Positions 42,350-51,642 of a DNA stretch of 64,000 bases are shown here, piece after piece. Within the stretch, counting starts at the first letter, position 1. Every line of letters starts with the position of its first letter. Both the position numbers and the translations under genes were made by a program. Origin of the DNA: Vibrio tapetis subsp. tapetis (GTDB taxonomy: Bacteria; Pseudomonadota; Gammaproteobacteria; Enterobacterales; Vibrionaceae); contig NZ_LT960611.1 in NCBI RefSeq assembly GCF_900233005.1, forward strand, positions 1,922,001-1,986,000. Reading direction: 5' to 3'. The notes beneath the pieces are model-generated. The model had not been told where the DNA came from. It ran no database searches and worked only from the letters and a program-made list of their open reading frames with translations.

Positions 42350-43480
42350 ATGCTGACATTAACTCAAAACGACATCACGATGCGCCAATCAGCATCCGAC
42401 AAATTCGAGGCGATCAAACACATCGCCAAAGACTTAGCCGAGAAGAATTTGGTACAAGCCGGTTACGTTGAAGGCATGTTAAACCGAGAGAATCAAAACT
42501 CGACTTTTCTTGGTAATGGCATTGCCATTCCACACGGTACAACAGACACACGTGGTTTAGTAAAACAAACGGGCGTGACGGTTCACCACTTCCCACAAGG
42601 CATTGATTGGGGTGATGGCAACCTAGTTTACATTGCGATTGGTATTGCCGCTAAATCTGATGAACACCTTGGCATTCTAAAGCATCTCACCAAAGTGTTG
42701 TCTGCTGACGGCGTAGAAGCCCAACTAAAAACGGCCGCTTCTGCTGCTGATGTCATTGCACTATTAAATGGCGAACTTCAACTTGAAGCCGATTTTGATG
42801 CCTCACTCGTGCAGCATTTATTCCCTGCAAGCGACATGGTTCAAATGGCCGCTGTAGCCGGCGGTTTATTGAAAAACACAGGCTGTGCGAGCAACGATTT
42901 TGTTGCAGATTTAGTGACTAAATCCCCTACCCACCTAGGCAAAGGGCTTTGGTTAATTGGTAGCAATAAAGGCGTTACTCGTACTGGTGTTTCTTTTGTT
43001 TCTACCGCTAACGATTGCGAGTTCGAAGGGGTTCAAGTGAAAGCCTTAGTGGCATTCGCCGCGTGTAATACCGCTCACCAATCCATATTAAGTACCCTGA
43101 GCCAATTGGTTTTTGAAGGCAAACAAGAAGCGATTATTACGGCGAAAACCGATGCGCTGATTGCATTACTTAAAAATGAAGCGGCTCCAGTTTCAAGCGC
43201 TGGCAACACAGCCACGTTTAAGATTAAAAATGCACACGGCCTGCATGCTCGCCCTGGTGCGATGCTTGTCGCTGAAGCGAAGAAGTTTGAGTCCACCATT
43301 CAAGTGGCCAACATCGATGGCGAGAACAAAGCCGTTAACGCAAAAAGCCTGATGAAAGTGATCGCGCTTGGCGTGAAACATGGCCATCAGTTGCAATTTA
43401 CCGCAGAGGGTGCCGATGCCGCGCAAGCGATTGAAGCCATTGGCAACGCCATTGCATCTGGCCTAGGTGAAGGACGCTAG
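42350..43480 (+). CDS. fruB: Fructose PTS phosphocarrier FruB (EIIA-HPr fusion)
   Basis: A 376-residue cytosolic diphosphoryl-transfer protein of the fructose phosphotransferase system. The N-terminal EIIA domain has its phospho-His in GIAIPHGTTD (H62); the middle is the second receiver-like domain usual in FruB; the C-terminal HPr-like domain carries NAHGLHARPGA with H299. GAGG precedes the ATG. It is the first gene of fruB-fruK-fruA, with a 2-bp gap before fruK. Expression is expected to be repressed by FruR through the operators at 42101-42257 and induced by fructose-1-phosphate. Confidence 0.96.
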   Translation: MLTLTQNDITMRQSASDKFEAIKHIAKDLAEKNLVQAGYVEGMLNRENQNSTFLGNGIAIPHGTTDTRGLVKQTGVTVHHFPQGIDWGDGNLVYIAIGIAAKSDEHLGILKHLTKVLSADGVEAQLKTAASAADVIALLNGELQLEADFDASLVQHLFPASDMVQMAAVAGGLLKNTGCASNDFVADLVTKSPTHLGKGLWLIGSNKGVTRTGVSFVSTANDCEFEGVQVKALVAFAACNTAHQSILSTLSQLVFEGKQEAIITAKTDALIALLKNEAAPVSSAGNTATFKIKNAHGLHARPGAMLVAEAKKFESTIQVANIDGENKAVNAKSLMKVIALGVKHGHQLQFTAEGADAAQAIEAIGNAIASGLGEGR

Positions 43481-43482
43481 AA

Positions 43483-44463
43483 ATGAAAGCGATGAACAAC
43501 AAAGCGCAAGCTAAAGTCGTCACTATTACGTTAAACCCAGCGTTGGACTTAACGGGCAGTATTGATGCGCTTAATGCAGGTTCAGTAAGCCTAGTGAACA
43601 AAGGCTCACTTCATGCGGCGGGTAAAGGCGTTAACGTTGCAAAAGTTCTGTCTGAGCTCGGTGCAGACGTTACCGTGACAGGATTTTTGGGCCAAGACAA
43701 CCAAGAGAAATTTGTTCAACTGTTTGACACGTTGGGCGCAACAGACCGCTTTATTCGCGTTGCAGGAGCCACACGAATTAACGTGAAACTGGTTGAAGAA
43801 AATGGCCGTGTTAGCGACATCAACTTCCCTGGTGTCCACGTAGATTCTGAAGCCATAACGCAGTTTGAACACACGTTATTTGAGCTAGCAGATGACCACG
43901 AGTATTTCGTTATTGCTGGCAGCTTGCCTAATGGGATCTCACCTGAATTATGTGCAAGCTGGATCGAAAAGCTGCACCAGTTAGGTAAGAAAGTGCTATT
44001 TGATAGCAGCCGTGACGCGCTAGCTGCAGGGTTAGATGCCCACCCATGGCTCATTAAACCTAACGATGAAGAGCTTTCTCAATTCGTTGGCAGCCACTTA
44101 AAAACGCCTGAGCAATGCCAACAGGCCGCTCAAAACCTTGCAAGTAAAGGTATAGATAACATCGTGGTATCGATGGGTGCAGACGGCGTGATGTGGCTCA
44201 ACAATAATGAATGGCTGCGCTGCGCACCACCAAAAATGAACGTAGTGAGTACCGTTGGCGCTGGCGATACGTTAGTCGCTGGGCTGTGCTGGGGCCACAT
44301 GCAACAAATGGAAAAAACAGAATTACTCACATTTTCTACCGCATTATCTGCGCTTGCTGTTTCTCAAGTAGGCGTGGGACTAACTAGCCAACAAGAGCTA
44401 GACGACGTGAAAAAGCAAATCCAAATACACACGCTAAGCCAAGCGGCTAGCAGTAAGGACTAA
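43483..44463 (+). CDS. fruK: 1-phosphofructokinase
   Basis: A 326-residue PfkB/ribokinase-family kinase that converts fructose-1-phosphate to fructose-1,6-bisphosphate. TLNPALDLTGSI near the N-terminus, HAAGKGVNVAKVLSELGADV (PfkB signature 1) and STVGAGDTLVAGL (signature 2 with the catalytic Asp) are clear. The length is normal for FruK. AAGGA eight bases before the ATG. It lies between fruB and fruA with gaps of 2 and 11 bp, so the three are one transcript. Confidence 0.97.
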   Translation: MKAMNNKAQAKVVTITLNPALDLTGSIDALNAGSVSLVNKGSLHAAGKGVNVAKVLSELGADVTVTGFLGQDNQEKFVQLFDTLGATDRFIRVAGATRINVKLVEENGRVSDINFPGVHVDSEAITQFEHTLFELADDHEYFVIAGSLPNGISPELCASWIEKLHQLGKKVLFDSSRDALAAGLDAHPWLIKPNDEELSQFVGSHLKTPEQCQQAAQNLASKGIDNIVVSMGADGVMWLNNNEWLRCAPPKMNVVSTVGAGDTLVAGLCWGHMQQMEKTELLTFSTALSALAVSQVGVGLTSQQELDDVKKQIQIHTLSQAASSKD

Positions 44464-44474
44464 GGGTTAACATT

Positions 44475-46232
44475 ATGAATATTGCCATTATTACCGCGTG
44501 CCCAAGTGGCGTCGCAAACAGCATTATCGCAGCAGGGTTGCTGGAACAAGCCGCTAAAGCATTGAACTGGACCGCATCGATTGAATGCCAGTCTAGTGTG
44601 ATGCCAACTGCCCCACTTTCTGCCAATACCATCGCTGATGCAGAGCTGATCGTTATCGCGGCAAATACGCCAATTGATACACACCGCTTTGTGGGAAAGA
44701 ACGTCTACCAAGCTGATATATCCGCTTGTACTGAAGACGCAAAAGCATTTTTGCAACTCGCTGCCGATAACGCTGAGCTGCTAAGTTCTGATAAAGCCGT
44801 AACATTGGGGGCTAACTCGCAAGCGTCGAGTGCTGAAGCCGCCACGGTAACGAAGAAAATTGTTGCCATTACCGCTTGCCCTACTGGTGTTGCGCATACT
44901 TTCATGGCCGCTGAAGCGCTAGAAAATGAAGGTAAACGCCTAGGCCATCAAATCAAAGTTGAAACTCGCGGATCTGTTGGTGCGAAAAACCAACTGACCG
45001 ACCAAGAAATTGCCGATGCCGATCTTGTGATCATTGCAGCCGACATCGAAGTGCCGCTGGATCGCTTCAATGGTAAGAAGCTGTACAAAACAACCACCAG
45101 CCCTGCGTTGAAGAAAACGGAACAGGAAATGGAAAAGGCCTTTGCTCAGGCAAGTGTGTACCAGCACACAGGCAAGGCTTCTGACTCTTCATCTGAGGAA
45201 AACAAAGGCATCTACAAACACTTAATGACAGGCGTATCTCACATGCTGCCTGTTGTTGTGGCTGGCGGTTTGATCATTGCCCTCTCGTTTGTATTCGGCA
45301 TCGAAGCGTTTAAAGAAGAAGGCACACTGGCAGCCGCCTTGATGACCATAGGTGGCGGTTCAGCATTTGCTTTGATGATCCCCGTGCTCGCTGGTTTCAT
45401 TGCCTTTTCAATTGCTGACCGTCCAGGTTTGGCGCCGGGCCTGATTGGTGGCATGTTAGCAAGCTCTACAGGCGCAGGTTTCCTAGGGGGCATTGCCGCA
45501 GGTTTCATTGCCGGTTACTCCGCTAAGTTAATTGCAGACAAAGTACAACTTCCTCAGTCGATGGAAGCCTTAAAACCCATTCTTATCATTCCATTTATCG
45601 CGAGCTTGTTTACTGGCTTAGTCATGATTTACGTGGTCGGTGGCCCTGTTGCGAGTGTTATGTCGGCGATGACGGACTTCCTGAACAACATGGGCACGTC
45701 TAACGCAATTCTACTGGGTGTTATCCTTGGCGCTATGATGTGTTTCGATTTGGGTGGCCCCGTAAACAAAGCAGCGTACACATTTGGTGTTGGTCTATTG
45801 GCTTCTCAAACTTACGCACCGATGGCGGCAATTATGGCGGCGGGCATGGTTCCTGCTCTTGGTATGGGTCTTGCGACTTTCCTTGTAAAAGACAAGTTTG
45901 AAGCGGGCGAGCGTGAAGCAGGTAAAGCCTCTTTCGTACTGGGTCTTTGCTTTATTTCTGAAGGTGCAATTCCATTTGCAGCCAAAGATCCAATGCGTGT
46001 TATTCCTGCTTGTATGGCCGGTGGCGCATTAACGGGCGCGCTTTCTATGCTGTTTGGCGCACAACTGATGGCTCCGCACGGCGGTTTGTTTGTTCTGCTT
46101 ATTCCAGGCGCAATCACGCCCGTGCTTATGTACTTAGTCGCGATTGCCGCAGGTACAGCTGTGACAGGCTTTGGTTACGCTGCACTTAAGAAAATGGGCG
46201 ACGCAAAAGCTGAAAAAACCGCTCAAGCTTAA
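44475..46232 (+). CDS. fruA: Fructose PTS permease EIIBC (FruA)
   Basis: A 585-residue membrane permease that imports fructose and phosphorylates it at C1. It has a duplicated EIIB region: EIIB' with C9 in ITACPSGVANS, and the functional EIIB with phospho-Cys C135 in ITACPTGVAHTFMAAEAL. The EIIC part from about residue 240 has eight or more hydrophobic segments with GGPVNKAAYTFG and GAIPFAAKDPMRVIPA, the substrate-site motifs. Last gene of the fru operon, followed by a terminator at 46285-46313. Confidence 0.96.
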   Translation: MNIAIITACPSGVANSIIAAGLLEQAAKALNWTASIECQSSVMPTAPLSANTIADAELIVIAANTPIDTHRFVGKNVYQADISACTEDAKAFLQLAADNAELLSSDKAVTLGANSQASSAEAATVTKKIVAITACPTGVAHTFMAAEALENEGKRLGHQIKVETRGSVGAKNQLTDQEIADADLVIIAADIEVPLDRFNGKKLYKTTTSPALKKTEQEMEKAFAQASVYQHTGKASDSSSEENKGIYKHLMTGVSHMLPVVVAGGLIIALSFVFGIEAFKEEGTLAAALMTIGGGSAFALMIPVLAGFIAFSIADRPGLAPGLIGGMLASSTGAGFLGGIAAGFIAGYSAKLIADKVQLPQSMEALKPILIIPFIASLFTGLVMIYVVGGPVASVMSAMTDFLNNMGTSNAILLGVILGAMMCFDLGGPVNKAAYTFGVGLLASQTYAPMAAIMAAGMVPALGMGLATFLVKDKFEAGEREAGKASFVLGLCFISEGAIPFAAKDPMRVIPACMAGGALTGALSMLFGAQLMAPHGGLFVLLIPGAITPVLMYLVAIAAGTAVTGFGYAALKKMGDAKAEKTAQA

Positions 46233-46284
46233 ACAAATAAGTTAACTCCTACCCCCACTTCGTTTTTAGAAGTTTAGGCTGCTC

Positions 46285-46313
46285 GGCACCTCCAATGTGA
46301 GGTGCCTTTTTTT
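46285..46313 (+). terminator. Terminator of the fru operon
   Basis: GGCACCTC and GAGGTGCC are perfect arms around CAATGT, followed by seven T residues. 52 bp after the fruA stop. Confidence 0.95.
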
Positions 46314-46393
46314 GTTCATATATATAACCCATTCAATATAACTGCTAATGTAGTTCATCAACCTTGCTTATCATCGAGCAAAGCCACATCGCT

Positions 46394-47601
46394 ATGTCAA
46401 CTCAGGTAAACATGCCAACTAAGATAAACATCAAAACCATTCTTCTTGCTTGCCTTATTATTAGTATTGGCCAATTAAGCATGGGGTTAGTCTTCCCATC
46501 TCTGCCATGGATAGCTAAAGACTTCGGCATTTCGCTCAACGAAACACAGTTGCTTGTGAGTATTTACTTACTTGGGTTTGGGCCATCTCAGTTCTTGTAC
46601 GGTCCTATTTCGGATGCACTAGGCCGTAAAAAAGTACTGCTGTTTGGTTTATTGATTGCACTGGCTGGTTTAGTGATGATCATTGTATTTCAGGACGACT
46701 TTGAAAGTATGGTGTTAGGCCGTTTTTTACAGGGACTGGGAACTGGCTGTTGTGCGGTATTGGCGCGCGCTTCAACGAGAGACAACTTTAGTGGTGCGCA
46801 GTTACCTATTGCTTTGTCTTACATCGCGATGGCCGCTTCCATCACCCCGTTAATGGCGCCAGTCATTGGTGGGTTCATTAACTTTCATTTTGGCTGGTCA
46901 ATGGTGTTTATTTCATTGTTCGGCTATGTCGTGATTGCCTGGATCGCCATTGCGATATTATTCAAAGAAACCATTAAACAAACCTCTGCTATTCCTTCGC
47001 CCAAGAAGATGGCTCATCAATACTGGCAGCTGCTCTCTTCAAGATATTTCATGAGTTTTGCGAGCATCAGTTGGCTTAATTTTAGTTTGATGATCACCAT
47101 CGTTTCGGTGATGCCATTTATCATGCAAGACCAAATTGGCATGACATCAGACGAATACGCGATGTGGGCATTAATCCCTGCCGTGGGCATGTTAATGGGC
47201 ACCACGATTTGTAACCGTATTCGCCCTTTAATTGGCTCTAAGAAAATGCTGCTTTGCACTCCCTGCATATTACAGGGGCGATTTGGCTGTTTTTCTGCCC
47301 TGTCGAACCGCTGTATTTAATGCTTGGTCAGTGGTTAATGATATTAGGCAACGGCATCGCGCTTCCCTGCGCCCAATCTATGGTTATGTTGCCATACAAA
47401 AAACAAGCAGGTGCGGCGGCGGCCATGTCTGGCGGAGGGCAAATGATCGTTTCATCTCTTGTCAGCATGTCTTTAGTGCAATTAGGGCTTAACCAAGCTT
47501 GGCACCTGTCCATTGTTATTATGTTGTTTTCTGTTTTTACACTCATCAATATTCTTAAGGGCTTTGCTGAAGCGGACAAGCTAGAAGATACTTCCCTTTG
47601 A
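46394..47601 (+). pseudogene. Bcr/CflA-type MFS drug efflux transporter, frameshifted
   Basis: Composite length about 402 residues, twelve hydrophobic segments expected. Frame one (ATG 46394, MSTQVN) carries the MFS motif FLYGPISDALGRKKVLLFG and drug:H+ antiporter-type GRFLQGLGTGCCAVLARA. After IGSKKMLLC it breaks off near 47250-47255 and ends at 47320. The next frame takes over with HITGAIWLFFCPVEPLYLML and runs to 47601 with CAQSMVMLPY and AAMSGGGQMI, the expected last membrane part. One base appears to be lost near AAGAAAATGCTGCTTT. A TTG ten codons upstream is an alternative start. Activity depends on whether the shift is real. Confidence 0.82.
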
Positions 47602-47644
47602 CTATCCAATCAGGCGCAAACAAATTTTCATTCAAAGAATAAAG

Positions 47645-48328
47645 CTACTTTTTCTTTGTGGCTAAATTAATGTCTCCGGAATGAAATATTCGTCTTTTAG
47701 ATTTTTCGTGCTGCACTGAACCTTCTAACCTCATTAGTTTTAAGCCCTCGTTAACAAAAATTTTAGTTGGAATTCCATTTTGCAGCGTGGACACGCTCCA
47801 TCGATTACATATGTACTCTAACAGACCTATCGCTACAATCTTATTATTGCTATCAAATACTCCAACTTCATCAGACTCGCTAATGTTCCCTAATGGTGTG
47901 AAAAATACAACAGTCCCCGTTTTATAGCGCGTATCATGATTATCTATTTCAACACAGACATAACCACGAATAACAGCCATACGGGGCATGATAATGAATG
48001 GAGAACTGACCTTTTCACCTGAAAGCGTTTGACTGATTTCAGAGGTAAATATGGTTCCATCCATGCTGTACCACTCTTCCCCCCCTTGCTCTAAACGGTG
48101 ATGAAAGTAGGCTGGCGGCCGATCTACCATCTGTGCAAATCGAGATATAAAGTCCGTATTGAGGCTAATATTCCCGCAAAGGTATTGTGAAAAAGCTGAC
48201 TGCTTCATTCCTAAATAGTCTGCAGCCTGAGCTTGGTTTACTTTGTGTTCCTTTTTATATACGAACCAACTAGATCGAATTTTGGTCAACACGTCTTCAC
48301 CATAAGCATTTTCCTTTTCACAACTCAT
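47645..48328 (-). CDS. XRE-type HTH repressor with LexA/S24-like C-terminal region
   Basis: A 227-residue regulator. The helix-turn-helix is in KVNQAQAADYLGMKQSAFSQ (about residues 32-51) and resembles phage CI-type repressors; the C-terminal part (PFIIMPRMAVIRGYVCVEID ... TGTVVFFTPLGNI) has the look of the S24/LexA peptidase-like fold, though I cannot place a Ser-Lys dyad. ATG at 48328 is preceded by GGAGG; the frame opens 22 codons further up without support. It is divergent from the permease-amidohydrolase-RidA operon and is its probable regulator, an inference from position only. Confidence 0.8.
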   Translation of the reverse strand: MSCEKENAYGEDVLTKIRSSWFVYKKEHKVNQAQAADYLGMKQSAFSQYLCGNISLNTDFISRFAQMVDRPPAYFHHRLEQGGEEWYSMDGTIFTSEISQTLSGEKVSSPFIIMPRMAVIRGYVCVEIDNHDTRYKTGTVVFFTPLGNISESDEVGVFDSNNKIVAIGLLEYICNRWSVSTLQNGIPTKIFVNEGLKLMRLEGSVQHEKSKRRIFHSGDINLATKKK

Positions 48329-48629
48329 AGCAACGCCTCCCACATTATTAATGCCACTTATAATCCCACCCTCACAGAAAATCAAAATAACCATACAAAA
48401 TCAAAAGGTTAGCGTTTAATGCGATTATTCTCGCAATAATTTATATTACCAGTATTAATATAAACACCACAAGTCACAAAATAATTATTAATACCAATAT
48501 TTCCATGGCCTTTGGATAGCAGCCTAAGTAAAGTGCTTTCAGATTATGGATGATAGTTAACAGGGCTGATGGATCACACTGTATTTCGAACAGCATTGCT
48601 ACAAATTCTTCCATAACAGGAGTCATTTA
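48329..48629. promoter_or_regulatory. Divergent regulatory region with two inverted repeats
   Basis: 301 bp between the HTH gene and the permease gene. It contains ATTATT-CTCGC-AATAAT (48424-48440) and TTATATTA-CCAGTAT-TAATATAA (48441-48463), two adjacent A/T-rich inverted repeats that could be operators for the HTH protein. Nothing coding was seen here. Confidence 0.5.
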
Positions 48630-49949
48630 ATGACCAAGAATCAACAAAAGTTAGGCCTTTGGTCTATCGTCCTTTTAGGATTCAACTCGATAATAGGATC
48701 GGGTATTTTCCTTCTTCCTGCGTCGTTGTATAAGTTTGCTGGCGATTGGTCTGTCGCCATTGTATTCATTACCGGCGCTATCGTTGCCACCATCGCTTTA
48801 TGTTTTGCAGAAGCGGCCAGTTACTTCAGTAAAAATGGTTCGGCTTATGTTTACACTAAAGAAGCATTCGGTAATTTTGCCGGATTTGAAGTTGGCTTTC
48901 TCAAATGGTTTATGCAATGCATCGCTTGGGCAGTAATGGCCGTTGCGTTTAAAAACATTGTTTCTAATACCTTTGGTTTTGCTGACAATCTGATGCTGTG
49001 CAATGCAATTGTTGCCGGTATCATCATAGTGCTCACTGGTGTTAATTTACTAGGGGTAAGTGCAGCAAAAGCCGTCAACAATGTTTCTACCATCGCAAAA
49101 ATGCTGCCGTTGGTGTTCTTAATTGTCGTTGGCATTTGGTACATTACACCAGAAAACATTATTCCTAATTCAAACCCACAACCTACTTATGCGTTGGGTA
49201 CTGAAACCATTATCTCTGCACTTATTCTTGCGTTTTACTCGTTCACAGGGTTTGAAACCTTCGGAACTGCTGCAGAAGATATGGAGAACCCGAAGAAGAA
49301 CTTGCCACGCGCTATTTGCTTGTCTCTTGGCATTGTAATGATGTTCTATGGGCTAGTCATGGCAGTAACCGTTGGTGTACTTGGAGAGTCTGTTGCGGAT
49401 TCTGGAACCCCTCTTGCCGATGCTGCTCGAGTTGTGTCAGGAGAATTTGGTTTCTGGCTCATCACGATAGGCTCGATCATATCAATTGCTGGCATTAACG
49501 TGGCTGCGTCATTCCATATTCCACGTGCGTTACTACCACTAGCTGATGACAAAATGATCCCTGCGATATTTGGTAAGAAAACAGCAAAAGGTGTTCCAGC
49601 TGTCGCTATTATTGTTTCTGGTCTCGTTACTGTACCTATTGCGTTAAGTGGTTCATTTGCAGAACTGGCCATGCTTTCTGTTGTTGCTCGTTTTGCTCAA
49701 TACATTCCAACTTGTATCAGTGTTCTGATCTTCCGTAAGCGTTTTGCTAACAGCAAAGAGGCTCAATCATCATTTAGAGCGCCTTTTGGCCCTGTATTGC
49801 CTGTAGCGGCTGTCTTCACCTGCCTTGCTTTGCTGCTAGATCAGGATTTCTCCAGAATTCTTATCGGCCTTGCCTTTATGGCTTTGATTTCTCCGTTGTA
49901 TTTCATTACGAAGAAAAAATCACAGCAACCCGTTAAATCTGAAACTTAA
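48630..49949 (+). CDS. APC-superfamily amino acid permease
   Basis: A 439-residue integral membrane protein with about twelve hydrophobic segments. GFNSIIGSGIFLLPASLYKF (residues 14-33) is the conserved first unwound helix of APC transporters, and FYSFTGFETFGTAAEDMENP the conserved region before helix 7. ACAGGAG precedes the ATG. It is followed at 17 bp by an M20 amidohydrolase and then RidA, so the imported substrate is probably an amino acid or an acylated amino acid that the hydrolase processes. The substrate itself is not deducible. Confidence 0.9.
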   Translation: MTKNQQKLGLWSIVLLGFNSIIGSGIFLLPASLYKFAGDWSVAIVFITGAIVATIALCFAEAASYFSKNGSAYVYTKEAFGNFAGFEVGFLKWFMQCIAWAVMAVAFKNIVSNTFGFADNLMLCNAIVAGIIIVLTGVNLLGVSAAKAVNNVSTIAKMLPLVFLIVVGIWYITPENIIPNSNPQPTYALGTETIISALILAFYSFTGFETFGTAAEDMENPKKNLPRAICLSLGIVMMFYGLVMAVTVGVLGESVADSGTPLADAARVVSGEFGFWLITIGSIISIAGINVAASFHIPRALLPLADDKMIPAIFGKKTAKGVPAVAIIVSGLVTVPIALSGSFAELAMLSVVARFAQYIPTCISVLIFRKRFANSKEAQSSFRAPFGPVLPVAAVFTCLALLLDQDFSRILIGLAFMALISPLYFITKKKSQQPVKSET

Positions 49950-49966
49950 TAAATAGGGTAAATAAT

Positions 49967-51136
49967 ATGCTTACTAAAACTCTTGTCACCCAGATTGATA
50001 GCACTCTGCTTCAACATGCGATTGTGTGGAGAAGAGAGCTGCATCAGATCCCTGAGCTGAAATTTGATTTATTTAAAACCCAGCAGTATATAACCAACTT
50101 GCTAAAAACTTGGAACTTAGAATACGACCTAAGTTTTGGTACAACAGGAATTGTTGCCACTATTAAAGGCAAGCAACAAGGCAAAACCATCGCTTTTCGT
50201 TGCGATATGGATGCGCTGCCAATGAATGATGATTCAGGTAAAGTGTGGCAATCAACACACCAAGGTATCGCCCATGCCTGCGGCCACGATGGCCATATGG
50301 CAATCACACTTGCGGCGGTTGCTCATTTAGCAAAATACAACGACTTCAATGGCACGGTAAAAATCCTTTTCCAGCCAAACGAAGAAACGGGACAAGGTGC
50401 GAAAGCGATGATGAAGGATGGTTTGTATCAATCGCATCCGTACTCAGAATTGTATGGATTTCACAACATGCCGCGCTTGGAGGATCAAACTTTGCAAGTT
50501 CGTCGCGGTGCGACCACAGGCGCAGGAGAGTGCTATACCCTATCGGTTGTGGGAAAAAGTGGTCATAGTTCAGTTCCTCACAAGTGCATCAACCCTATCA
50601 TCGTCGCCAGCGAAATCATCACTGAATGGGAAGCCATCACTAGCGAAATAAACAGCAAAGACATGGCGGTAATTGCAACTTGTAAGCTTAATTCTGGAAC
50701 CACAATGAATGGCATCCCTGAAATGGCTTTGGCTGGCGGCACTATGCGCTACTTTGAAGCGCATATTGCTGATTACATGCGTGAAAGAATGCATGCGATA
50801 GCGGAGCTAATTTGCGAAAAATACAACGCAAGCTACGATCTTCTTTTCGAAGTGCTTTGCCCTGCGACCATTAATACGGTTGAACATACTAACTGCGTCA
50901 TCGAATGTGGCAAGAAAGTCTATGGCGAAACCAATGTTATTGACGATGTTCCAGCCTCTGCTGGAGGTGAAGATATGCAGTTCTTTGTCACCGACGGCGT
51001 GAAGGGGGTTTGTTGGTTTATGCTTGGCACCAAAGGGACTAACTTACATACATCTAGCTTCGATTTTGATGATACTAGCATTCAAAACGCGGCATCCATG
51101 CTTATCAATATTGTCTATCAACGACTTTCTAACTAA
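49967..51136 (+). CDS. M20-family amidohydrolase (hippurate/N-acyl-amino-acid hydrolase type)
   Basis: A 389-residue metallopeptidase-fold hydrolase of the amidohydrolase branch of M20. FRCDMDALPMNDDSG and ACGHDGHMAI hold metal ligands, NEETGQGAKAMMKDG the catalytic Glu, LYGFHNMP a further His, and the C-terminal region ASAGGEDMQFF and NLHTSSFDFDD the last ligands. The family removes acyl groups from amino acids (hippurate, N-acetyl, indole-3-acetyl conjugates). Second gene of the permease / hydrolase / RidA operon. Confidence 0.9.
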   Translation: MLTKTLVTQIDSTLLQHAIVWRRELHQIPELKFDLFKTQQYITNLLKTWNLEYDLSFGTTGIVATIKGKQQGKTIAFRCDMDALPMNDDSGKVWQSTHQGIAHACGHDGHMAITLAAVAHLAKYNDFNGTVKILFQPNEETGQGAKAMMKDGLYQSHPYSELYGFHNMPRLEDQTLQVRRGATTGAGECYTLSVVGKSGHSSVPHKCINPIIVASEIITEWEAITSEINSKDMAVIATCKLNSGTTMNGIPEMALAGGTMRYFEAHIADYMRERMHAIAELICEKYNASYDLLFEVLCPATINTVEHTNCVIECGKKVYGETNVIDDVPASAGGEDMQFFVTDGVKGVCWFMLGTKGTNLHTSSFDFDDTSIQNAASMLINIVYQRLSN

Positions 51137-51159
51137 GAAACTGAACAAGGTATTAAATC

Positions 51160-51543
51160 ATGAAAAAAACAATCTTAACTGCACCGTCTGCCCCTGCTGC
51201 AATCGGTCCGTATGCTCACGGCAATGCGTTTGAAGGCCTGATCTTTACTTCGGGGCAACTGCCCGTTGATGGTGAAACTTCTAAGGTTGTAGAAGGCGGC
51301 ATCACTGAGCAGTCTCAAAAATCGCTTGAGAACCTTGTCGCGGTTCTTGAAGCCGGTGGTGGCAACGTGGACACGGTACTTAAAACAACGTGTTACTTAG
51401 CAAATATTAGCGATTTCGTGGCATTTAATGCAGTCTATGCGGAGGTATTTAAGACAGATTGCCCTGCTAGAAGTTGCTTCGCTGTTAAAGATTTGCCAAT
51501 GGGCGTGCTTGTTGAAGTAGAAGCCATTGCCCATAAAGCATAA
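51160..51543 (+). CDS. RidA-family enamine/imine deaminase
   Basis: A 127-residue YjgF/YER057c/UK114 protein. APAAIGPYAHGNAFEGLIFT, GQLPVDGE, the arginine-containing PARSCFAVKDLPMGVLVEVE are the family core; the Arg and the final Glu region (VEVEAIA) bind the substrate. RidA hydrolyses reactive 2-aminoacrylate-type intermediates formed by PLP enzymes. Last gene of its operon (23-bp gap), followed by a strong terminator. Confidence 0.93.
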   Translation: MKKTILTAPSAPAAIGPYAHGNAFEGLIFTSGQLPVDGETSKVVEGGITEQSQKSLENLVAVLEAGGGNVDTVLKTTCYLANISDFVAFNAVYAEVFKTDCPARSCFAVKDLPMGVLVEVEAIAHKA

Positions 51544-51572
51544 TACAGAGGTGTAATTGGCCATTGGGAACC

Positions 51573-51604
51573 AAATAAGCCTAGCGCTCGCTAGGCTTAT
51601 TTTT
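51573..51604 (+). terminator. Terminator after ridA-type gene
   Basis: Perfect 13-bp arms AAATAAGCCTAGC and GCTAGGCTTATTT with loop GCTC, ending in a T-run. It also has an A-run on the left side, so it may serve the convergent Crp/Fnr-type gene. Confidence 0.93.
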
Positions 51605-51642
51605 CGAGAAACTGACTCACCTGCCGTACAATATCACACCAC

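Noticed and set aside
43716..44054. Long minus-strand frames inside fruK and fruA
   Set aside because: They are shadow frames of well-identified plus-strand genes and have no ribosome sites.
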